Shown: positions 55,856-64,000 of the stretch, in pieces
Layout: every line of letters starts with the position of its first letter
Position numbering within the stretch: the first letter of the stretch is position 1
Program-made: the position numbers and the translations under genes
Assembly (NCBI RefSeq): GCF_001591505.1
Contig: NZ_BCVA01000025.1
Span: 20,703-84,702 of the forward strand
DNA: 64,000 nucleotides
Source: Neobacillus niacini NBRC 15566
GTDB taxonomy: Bacteria > Bacillota > Bacilli > Bacillales > Cytobacillaceae
Direction of reading: 5' to 3'
Notes under the pieces: model-generated
Told to the model about the DNA's origin: nothing
Database searches by the model: none
What the model saw: the letters and a program-made list of their open reading frames with translations, nothing else

Positions 55856-58264
55856 ATGTCAATCCGTGAAAAATACATGTTCGAGTTTATCAATGAAGAA
55901 AATAATTGCTTATCATTTAAATTAAATCATTGTGATGTTATTGCTAGGGTATTAGTTTTAGAAAATGATATTGTTCGTGTTCTAATGACAAAGGGCGATA
56001 AGCTATCGCTGCCACAAACATGGTTAGTGGCACCGGGGATGGATGATGTCCCAATGGAAGGCAGAGACCGTTTGGATGTTAGTCCATTTAGTCTGCCAGA
56101 CTATGTTTCGTATGAAAAAGAAGAAGTATTTTATATTGAAACGTCATCATTAAAGGTTGAAATTGATTTAAATGGGTTCATTATACATTGGTATTATAGA
56201 GATTCCGAAAGATCAGAGTATATTCACCTTATGAATGATCGGAAAACTCAAGCCTATAATTTTGATGGTTCACTAGGAGAAGGTATATTCCATTATATCG
56301 AGAGAACGAAGGAAGAAAGCTATTACGGTTTAGGGGAAAAGGCGGGAGAAACTGATCGCTATGGTAAGCGCTATCGAATGATGAATGTTGATCCAATGGG
56401 ATACGATGCCCAATATACCGACCCATTGTACAAACATATCCCGTTTTATATCACCCGAAATGAACAGACAAATATTACATTTGGAATATTCTATGATAAT
56501 ATGTCAAAAGCAGTATTTGATATGGGGAATGAAATGGATAATTATCATGGCTGGTATCGCTATTTCCAATCAGATGCGGGAGATTTAGATTACTATATCA
56601 TAGCTGGTCCAGAAGTGAAGGATGTTGTAAAAAGATACACTTGGTTAACAGGGAAAACGATTTTCCAGCCAAAATGGAGCTTGGGTTATTCGGGATCTAC
56701 AATGACGTATACAGATTTACCGAAGTCCCAAGAAAGATTAAATGAGTTTCTGCAATTATGTGAAGAACATGATATTATTTGTGATTCGTTCCAATTATCA
56801 TCAGGCTATACATCTATTGGGGATAAACGTTATGTATTTAACTGGAATAGAGATAAGTTTCCAGATCCTAAAGGGTTCTCAGCAGGGTATCATGAAAAGA
56901 ATGTGCATCTTTGTGCGAACATCAAGCCTTGCTTGTTAAAAGACCATCCATTATTCAAAGAATTAGAAGATAAAGGGATGTTTATTAAATCACTGGATGG
57001 CGAGACGCCTGAAATGGCACAGTTTTGGGATGAAATTGGAGCCTACCTCGATTTTACAAATAAAGATACGTATGAGTGGTGGAAAAAGCAGGTAACGGAA
57101 GCATTACTGGAATATGGTATTGATTCTACATGGAATGATAACAATGAGTTTGAAATTTGGACGAAAAACATCCGAAGCAATGGGTTTGGACAAGAGGTAG
57201 ATTTTGAACTTTTACGTGCATTACAGCCATTGTTAATGATGAAGGCTTCCTATGAGGCGCAAAAGGAATTTTCACCAGAAAAAAGGCCGTATTTAATTTC
57301 ACGTTCTGGTAGTCCAGGGATGCAGCGATATGTTCAAACATGGACAGGTGATAATTATACGAGCTGGAAAACCGTAAAATACAATATTAAAATGGCCATT
57401 GGTTTAAGCTTATCAGGGATATATAATATCGGTCATGATATTGGTGGATTTTCTGGTCCTGCTCCGTCACCGGAATTATTTGTCCGCTGGGTGCAAAATG
57501 GAATTTTCTATCCTAGGTTTACGATACATTCATGGAATGATGACCAAACGGTTAATGTTCCTTGGATGTATGAAGAATCAGCGGATGCTATTAGAGATTT
57601 AATTAAGTTTAGACAAAAATTAACTCCATATTTATATACTTTGTTATACAATGCTCACGATCAGTATGAACCAATCATAAAACCAACTTTCTACGAGTTT
57701 GGTCATGATAAAAAGACGTATGAAGAATGTGATGATTTTATGTTAGGTGATTCTATTCTAGTTACATCAGTGGTAGAAGAAGGAGCAACTGAGCGAACAG
57801 TGTATTTACCAAAGTACGATGGCGGGTGGTACGATTACCATACATCAACCTGGTATGAAGGTGGACAAACTGTCACGATACCTGCACCATTAACGTATGC
57901 ACCGTTCCTTGTAAAAGCAGGCAGTATCATTCCAGTGAATGATGCAGACTGTTCATTTCTAACAAAAACAAACGATGAACGGGGATTTGAGTTGTTCCCT
58001 CACCAACTAACAGGTACATCAGATTATGTATTGTACGAGGATGACGGAATCACTTCAAATTATCAAGAAAATCATACTAAACTTCATGTTCACATGAAAA
58101 CAACCAGTGATCGATTGGAAGTTTCTTTAGAAAAAGTAGGAGTCTTCGAGTTATCATATAAGCAAATTACATTCCATTTGCCAAAAGGTGAAACACGAGA
58201 GCTATTGGTGAACGGACAGCCTTTACAACAAACAGAAGATGGAAGTTTTGTTTATGATCTATAA
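55856..58264 (+). CDS. GH31 alpha-xylosidase/alpha-glucosidase
   Basis: The 802-aa cytoplasmic enzyme has the GH31 domains: N-terminal beta-sandwich (YYGLGEKAGETDRYGKRY), (beta/alpha)8 barrel with the nucleophile Asp in STWNDNNEFE (about residue 428), acid/base Asp in WTGDNYTSW (about 498), IYNIGHDIGGF and FTIHSWN, and a C-terminal beta domain. It hydrolyses alpha-linked xylosyl or glucosyl residues. It follows the symporter by 40 bp. Confidence 0.92.
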   Translation: MSIREKYMFEFINEENNCLSFKLNHCDVIARVLVLENDIVRVLMTKGDKLSLPQTWLVAPGMDDVPMEGRDRLDVSPFSLPDYVSYEKEEVFYIETSSLKVEIDLNGFIIHWYYRDSERSEYIHLMNDRKTQAYNFDGSLGEGIFHYIERTKEESYYGLGEKAGETDRYGKRYRMMNVDPMGYDAQYTDPLYKHIPFYITRNEQTNITFGIFYDNMSKAVFDMGNEMDNYHGWYRYFQSDAGDLDYYIIAGPEVKDVVKRYTWLTGKTIFQPKWSLGYSGSTMTYTDLPKSQERLNEFLQLCEEHDIICDSFQLSSGYTSIGDKRYVFNWNRDKFPDPKGFSAGYHEKNVHLCANIKPCLLKDHPLFKELEDKGMFIKSLDGETPEMAQFWDEIGAYLDFTNKDTYEWWKKQVTEALLEYGIDSTWNDNNEFEIWTKNIRSNGFGQEVDFELLRALQPLLMMKASYEAQKEFSPEKRPYLISRSGSPGMQRYVQTWTGDNYTSWKTVKYNIKMAIGLSLSGIYNIGHDIGGFSGPAPSPELFVRWVQNGIFYPRFTIHSWNDDQTVNVPWMYEESADAIRDLIKFRQKLTPYLYTLLYNAHDQYEPIIKPTFYEFGHDKKTYEECDDFMLGDSILVTSVVEEGATERTVYLPKYDGGWYDYHTSTWYEGGQTVTIPAPLTYAPFLVKAGSIIPVNDADCSFLTKTNDERGFELFPHQLTGTSDYVLYEDDGITSNYQENHTKLHVHMKTTSDRLEVSLEKVGVFELSYKQITFHLPKGETRELLVNGQPLQQTEDGSFVYDL

Positions 58265-58287
58265 AATTTAAAGGGTTTTATCCCTAA

Positions 58288-58342
58288 TAAAGACCCTATA
58301 GTATAGATATACATAATAAGTCTAACTATAGGGTCTTTTTTG
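58288..58342 (+). terminator. Terminator after the GH31 gene
   Basis: AAGACCCTATAGTA pairs with TAACTATAGGGTCTT across a ~20-nt loop and is followed by TTTTTT. Confidence 0.85.
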
Positions 58343-58411
58343 TATAATGATAGTGAGGGTTATGTATTTCACATCCCAAATAAGGTCGATCATAGAAAGG
58401 TGAAAGAATCA

Positions 58412-59758
58412 TTGAAAAAGATTTCTATTATTTTAATAACATCAGTTATATTATTTACACTATCTGCCTGTGCTTACAATCCAAGTCCAAAAGATTCAAT
58501 TGGATCTGACAATTCAAAGAAAGTTACCTTGGATTTCCTTTGGTTTAGTGACGGTGTCGAGGGAAAGGTAATGAAAGAGATTATTAAGGATTATCAGGCA
58601 AAAAATCAAAATGTTGAAATTAAATTAATAGAAGTGGCTTATCAAGATTTAGATACCAAATTAAAAAGAATGATTGCAGGAGGGGAACCTCCAGCATTAG
58701 CGCGAATAACAGATACTGGGAATTTTGCTGATTTTGCATTTGATCTAACACCATATGTTGAGGGAGAGGAAGAATTTACTTCTCAATTTCTCCCAGCAAT
58801 TAAACCTTATTATGTAAAGGAGAATAGAATTATTGCAGCACCGATGGATGTTACGGCAACCTGCATCATTTATAACAAATCATTGTTCGATAAAGCAGGA
58901 GTGCAAGTTCCGCAAACCCCTGAAGAAGTTTGGACCTGGGATGAATTTGCCGACGCTCTTAAAACGGTGAAACAAAAAGGCGGGGCAAAACACGGGCTGT
59001 TAGTTGATTTTACCCCTCGCAGATATTCCACTTTAGTTTATCAATTTGGCGGAAGCCTCATGACAGAAGATGGTTCTGCACCAGCAATCAATAATGAAAA
59101 AGGCGTAGCAGCATTAGATTATTTTATCAAACTTCATAAAGATGCGATCATTCCTGAATCGGTTTGGCTAGGTGTGGAAGATCCAATTAAACTTTTCCGC
59201 TCAGGACAGGCTGCTGCTCACTTATCTGGAAACTGGATGCTAAGCAACTATAGCGATATTGAGAATTTCGAGTGGGGGGTAACCTATCTTCCTAAAAAAG
59301 AGATTCGTTCTTCTGTTCCTGGTGGAAAATATATCATGGGCTTCAAAAATACTGAGGTAGAAGACGAAACAGCTGATTTTATTAATTATTTATCAACAAA
59401 GGAAGTTAATGCAAAATTCAATCAAGAGTCTCTTTTGTTGAGTTCAAGATTAGATAATAATGAATTAAACTACGAGTTTGGTAAAGAGATGTTTAAAATA
59501 TTTTCAAATGAATTAGAAAATACGCCAGTTATTGCAGCAGAAGATTGGCGAAATCAAGAGGTCATTTCCCAGATTTCCACTGTTATGAGAGACTTCATCA
59601 TCAGAGCTCTAAATGGGGAAGTAACCTCACAAGAGGCAATGGACGAAGTGGCAGAAAAAATTAGAGAAGCGATTGAGGGAAGTCACAATAATCCGAGTGA
59701 AAATAGAAATGAGGCGCCTTATGAGCTTCAATCATCAAACCATTCAGCCAGTTATTGA
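58412..59758 (+). CDS. Sugar ABC solute-binding lipoprotein without adjacent permeases
   Basis: The start is TTG at 58412, following AAAGGTGA; the longer frame from 58340 begins inside the terminator. The 448-aa protein has a lipobox (TLSAC, Cys at about 21), then a family 1 binding fold (LDFLWFSDGVEGKVM, PPALARITDTGNF, TCIIYNKSLFDKAGV, WTWDEFADAL, AAAHLSGNWMLSNY). It is distant from the two paralogues at 40-43 kb. No permease genes are nearby, so it may serve a permease encoded elsewhere or act as a sensor for the upstream kinase. Confidence 0.88.
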   Translation: MKKISIILITSVILFTLSACAYNPSPKDSIGSDNSKKVTLDFLWFSDGVEGKVMKEIIKDYQAKNQNVEIKLIEVAYQDLDTKLKRMIAGGEPPALARITDTGNFADFAFDLTPYVEGEEEFTSQFLPAIKPYYVKENRIIAAPMDVTATCIIYNKSLFDKAGVQVPQTPEEVWTWDEFADALKTVKQKGGAKHGLLVDFTPRRYSTLVYQFGGSLMTEDGSAPAINNEKGVAALDYFIKLHKDAIIPESVWLGVEDPIKLFRSGQAAAHLSGNWMLSNYSDIENFEWGVTYLPKKEIRSSVPGGKYIMGFKNTEVEDETADFINYLSTKEVNAKFNQESLLLSSRLDNNELNYEFGKEMFKIFSNELENTPVIAAEDWRNQEVISQISTVMRDFIIRALNGEVTSQEAMDEVAEKIREAIEGSHNNPSENRNEAPYELQSSNHSASY

Positions 59759-59834
59759 ATATAGACCTAGGGGTCCTATTGATTTGTTTTATAACCTAAA
59801 AAATAATAAGAACAGAGATGAAAGGATTAATCTT

Positions 59835-60380
59835 ATGAACCAAAAAATCATCCCTGCCTCTTCTAATATGAAGGAATTCGAATCCTTCTTGAGAAGTCCT
59901 TACGAGATTGGTGTATTTTTAGATATGCATATTGCTCAGTTAAAACATATTAATAGTATGGCTAAGGAAAAAGGGAAGAAAATGATTTACCATGTGGACT
60001 TAATCCACGGCATAAAAAATGATGATTATGCGACAGAGTATATTTGTCAAGAATTCAAGCCGTACGGGTTAATCTCAACTAAATCTAGTGTGATTCAAAA
60101 AGCAAAGCAAAAAGGGGTAATTGCTGTACAAAGGATTTTCCTGATTGATAGTCATGCTCTTGAAAAAAGCTATAAATTAATTGCAAAAACCCAGCCCGAT
60201 TACATTGAAGTCCTGCCAGGGGCAATGCCGAAGATTATTTCAGAAGTGAAGGAGAGTGTAGGAATTCCCATTTTGGCTGGGGGGTTAATTCGAAATTCTG
60301 AAGATGTATATGCAGCGCTAAATGCAGGAGCTACAGCTATCACCACTTCAAAACGAGAGTTATGGGAGGATTTTTTTTAA
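59835..60380 (+). CDS. glpP: Glycerol-3-phosphate responsive antiterminator GlpP
   Basis: The ATG at 59835 is chosen over 59673, which lies inside the preceding gene; AAAGGA is upstream and the protein then starts MNQKIIPA as in B. subtilis. The 181-aa TIM-barrel protein has VFLDMHIAQLKHI, YHVDLIHGIKNDDYA, VIQKAKQKGVIAVQRIFLIDS, EVLPGAMPKII and a glycine-rich phosphate site (GIPILAGGLIRN). With glycerol 3-phosphate it binds leader RNA and prevents termination. Two suitable leaders follow, before glpK and glpD. Confidence 0.95.
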   Translation: MNQKIIPASSNMKEFESFLRSPYEIGVFLDMHIAQLKHINSMAKEKGKKMIYHVDLIHGIKNDDYATEYICQEFKPYGLISTKSSVIQKAKQKGVIAVQRIFLIDSHALEKSYKLIAKTQPDYIEVLPGAMPKIISEVKESVGIPILAGGLIRNSEDVYAALNAGATAITTSKRELWEDFF

Positions 60381-60414
60381 ACTCATTAACAACATTCTCA
60401 TGTTAAAAAAGTTA

Positions 60415-60444
60415 TTGACATGGGTTTTAGTAGAATTGTATACT
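60415..60444 (+). promoter_or_regulatory. Predicted sigma-A promoter of glpK
   Basis: TTGACA at 60415 and TATACT at 60439 have an 18-bp spacer. The start would lie near 60451, upstream of the GlpP-controlled terminator. Confidence 0.8.
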
Positions 60445-60479
60445 TTCCACAACAAGTTAACAGTATGTGACGGAGAGTA

Positions 60480-60537
60480 GGAGATTCACGCAGAGACCCT
60501 TTTTGTGGTTAATTCTGTTTTGTGAATCTCCTTTTTT
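60480..60537 (+). terminator. GlpP-controlled leader terminator of glpK
   Basis: GGAGATTCAC pairs with GTGAATCTCC across a 32-nt loop and is followed by TTTTTT. CGGAGAG just upstream recurs before the glpD terminator. It is the expected target for GlpP antitermination. Confidence 0.85.
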
Positions 60538-60589
60538 ATATCCAAATTAAGTTGATATTTTTAGAAGATAGTATTCTGGGAGGAAATGA

Positions 60590-62083
<1,494 letters not shown>

Positions 62084-62086
62084 TTA

Positions 62087-62115
62087 TTTTCAATTTCCTT
62101 ACTTAGTGTTATACT
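62087..62115 (+). promoter_or_regulatory. Predicted sigma-A promoter of glpD
   Basis: TTTTCA at 62087 and TATACT at 62110 have a 17-bp spacer, overlapping the end of glpK by a few bases. Confidence 0.65.
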
Positions 62116-62147
62116 AAAAGCAAGTTAATACATGGCAGGAGAAGTCG

Positions 62148-62202
62148 GAGAGACCACAAAAACATTATCAATATTGATAATGTCTTTTGTGGTCTCTTTT
62201 TA
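62148..62202 (+). terminator. GlpP-controlled leader terminator of glpD
   Basis: GAGACCACAAAA pairs with TTTTGTGGTCTC, with an inner ATTATCAA/TTGATAAT stem, followed by TTTTTA. CGGAGAG precedes the stem, as in the glpK leader. Confidence 0.88.
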
Positions 62203-62250
62203 TTTCGTCTGAAAAATAAATTCTATTATATAAGCAGGAGGAGTTACATT

Positions 62251-63942
62251 ATGAAATTTTCAAACTTAAATCGAACTGAATTTGTTAACAAATTTAAAAC
62301 AGAAGTTTTTGATGTGTTAGTTATAGGCGGAGGAATTACAGGAGCTGGTATTGCCCTTGATGCACAAACCCGAGGAATGAATACGGCTCTAGTTGAAATG
62401 CAAGACTTCGCTGCTGGAACCTCTAGCAGGTCGACTAAATTAGTTCACGGCGGACTTAGATATCTAAAACAATTTGAAGTTAAAATGGTGGCAGAGGTAG
62501 GAAAAGAAAGGGCAATTGTCTACGAAAATGGCCCGCATGTGACAACGCCTGAATGGATGTTATTACCACTTCATCAGGGTGGTACATTTGGTAAATTCAG
62601 CACATCCATTGGTCTGCGTGTATATGATTTCTTAGCTGGTGTTAAAAAGTCGGAACGGAGAAAAATGCTAACCTCTCAGTCTACATTAGCAAAAGAGCCG
62701 CTTATAAAAAAATCTGGTTTAAAGGGCGGCGGTTATTATGTAGAATATCGTACAGATGATGCAAGGCTGACCATTGAGGTTATGAAGGCCGCGGTGGAAA
62801 AAGGGGCAATAGCTTGTAATTATACAAAGGTATCAAAGCTTCTATATGAAAATGGCAAGGTAATTGGTGCCATGGTCGAAGATCAATTAACAGGCGAAAG
62901 GTATGAAATTCATGCCAAAAAGGTTGTTAATGCTGCCGGACCATGGGTGGATCAAATTCGTGAAATGGACCAATCGAAAAAAGGAAAATTCCTACAGCTC
63001 TCGAAAGGTGTTCACTTAGTGATAGACCAATCCCGTTTTCCTTTGAAACAAGCAGTCTATTTTGACACACCAGACGGCCGGATGGTGTTTGCGATTCCTC
63101 GTGACAGAAAGGTCTATGTCGGAACAACAGATACTTTCTATAATAAAGACGCCGTAAATCCTAATATGACAGAAAGTGATCGTAGTTATATTTTAAATGC
63201 GATTGATTATATGTTCCCTGAAGTAAAAATAAGTGAAAAAGATGTTGAATCGAGTTGGGCAGGTGTAAGACCGCTTATTTACGAAGAAGGGAAGAATGCA
63301 TCAGAAATTTCTCGAAAAGATGAAATCTGGGAATCGAAATCGGAGTTAATTACCATTGCAGGAGGTAAATTAACAGGCTATCGAAAAATGGCTGAAATGG
63401 TGGTTGATTTATTGTCTGGAAAATTACAATCAGAAGAGGGGAGAAGTTTCAAATCGTGTCAAACGAAGTATCTCCCAATTTCAGGTGGTGATGTTGGAGG
63501 TTCAAAACAATTTCCATCTTTCATTACAGCAACAGTTAAAAGAGGTATGGAAATTGGTCTTACTAAAGAAGAGGCTGAAGCATTAGTGAAAACATATGGG
63601 TCCAATAGTAATACAGTATTTGAATTGTTGAAAAATAATATGTCTGATGCAAAAAAATATCAATTACCTGCAGTGCTATTTGCAAAATTACTTTATAGCG
63701 TTGAACATGAAATGATTGCCACACCTATAGATTTCTTAAACCGCCGTACAGGTGCCATTTTATTTGATATACAAACCGTAAAAGACTGGAAGAAGCAAGT
63801 AATTGCTTATTTAGCTGATCGGTTAAATTGGTCTGGTCAAGACAAGAATAAATTTTCATCGTCGGTAGAAGAGGCATTAAAAGCCGCTGTCATTCCTGTA
63901 GATCAAACAAATTCTTACCAAAAAGCTGCAAATGGTAATTAA
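62251..63942 (+). CDS. glpD: Aerobic glycerol-3-phosphate dehydrogenase
   Basis: The 563-aa FAD protein has [13 protein letters not shown] near residue 26, the GlpD signature [44 protein letters not shown] and [13 protein letters not shown]. It oxidises glycerol 3-phosphate to dihydroxyacetone phosphate at the membrane, passing electrons to quinone. GCAGGAGGAG precedes the ATG. It is under GlpP antitermination. Confidence 0.97.
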   Translation: MKFSNLNRTEFVNKFKTEVFDVLVIGGGITGAGIALDAQTRGMNTALVEMQDFAAGTSSRSTKLVHGGLRYLKQFEVKMVAEVGKERAIVYENGPHVTTPEWMLLPLHQGGTFGKFSTSIGLRVYDFLAGVKKSERRKMLTSQSTLAKEPLIKKSGLKGGGYYVEYRTDDARLTIEVMKAAVEKGAIACNYTKVSKLLYENGKVIGAMVEDQLTGERYEIHAKKVVNAAGPWVDQIREMDQSKKGKFLQLSKGVHLVIDQSRFPLKQAVYFDTPDGRMVFAIPRDRKVYVGTTDTFYNKDAVNPNMTESDRSYILNAIDYMFPEVKISEKDVESSWAGVRPLIYEEGKNASEISRKDEIWESKSELITIAGGKLTGYRKMAEMVVDLLSGKLQSEEGRSFKSCQTKYLPISGGDVGGSKQFPSFITATVKRGMEIGLTKEEAEALVKTYGSNSNTVFELLKNNMSDAKKYQLPAVLFAKLLYSVEHEMIATPIDFLNRRTGAILFDIQTVKDWKKQVIAYLADRLNWSGQDKNKFSSSVEEALKAAVIPVDQTNSYQKAANGN

Positions 63943-64000
63943 CTTTAAAGGAGGAGCTGCTTGATAACTAGGCTGTGTTAAGGATAATTTTGATTTTGCA

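Noticed and set aside
63943..64000. A new gene after glpD, suggested by AAAGGAGGAG
   Set aside because: The only start (TTG) meets a stop after six codons within the window; nothing more can be supported.

Overview
The window is AT-rich DNA from a low-GC Gram-positive bacterium, almost certainly a Bacillaceae member (Bacillus/Neobacillus type). Supporting this are strong AGGAGG ribosome sites, TTG/GTG starts, T-box leaders, a GlpP-controlled glp region, YesM/YesN two-component systems, PL11/GH105/CE12/GH42 rhamnogalacturonan genes like the B. subtilis yes locus, and many Rho-independent terminators. No rRNA, tRNA, transposase, phage or CRISPR locus was seen.

Region 1 (1-17.3 kb, + strand) is a catabolic cluster for an unidentified, probably carboxylated, compound. 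It holds two acyl-CoA-dehydrogenase-fold flavoproteins of the monooxygenase type (the first cut by the window edge), an FMN adenylyltransferase with a degenerate kinase half, an isocitrate-lyase/PEP-mutase family lyase, two fumarate-reductase-like flavoproteins, two SDRs, a GlcG/HbpS protein, an Asp/Glu-racemase-fold protein lacking both catalytic cysteines, a dedicated EtfBA pair, an ABC ATPase, a fumarylacetoacetate-hydrolase-family enzyme and a DctP-DctQ-DctM TRAP importer. The logic appears to be TRAP uptake, flavin-dependent oxidation, then C-C cleavage.

Region 2 (17.3-21.1 kb) holds a NUDIX enzyme, a DUF1398 protein and a 403-aa threonyl-tRNA synthetase without TGS and editing domains. 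The last is read from a leader with three tandem T-boxes.

Region 3 (21.1-45.8 kb) is a rhamnogalacturonan I utilisation locus: secreted PL11 lyase, two GH105 hydrolases, Gfo/Idh oxidoreductase, GH115-like enzyme, CE12 esterase, GH42 galactosidase, rhamnose mutarotase, a heterodimeric ABC exporter, YesM/YesN, two paralogous sugar-binding lipoproteins, two permeases and YesL.

Region 4 (45.9-50.5 kb) has a CAP-domain lipoprotein, a Gln-rich small protein, two small ORFs (44 and 54 aa), a LacI regulator and a HAD phosphatase. Region 5 (50.6-59.8 kb) is a second sugar locus: YesM/YesN pair, GPH symporter, GH31 enzyme and an orphan binding protein. Region 6 (59.8-64 kb) is glpP-glpK-glpD with terminator leaders but no glpF.

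The most unusual signal is between the genes. Five clear intergenic arrays and one degenerate array, of differing sequence, share a repeat period of 52 bp, and each unit carries an inverted pair of short arms. Two pairs of arrays are recognisably related in sequence. One array lies inside the T-box leader and two flank the racemase-like gene. No standard feature type explains this, and it is the best candidate for something undescribed. Novelty could not be checked here.
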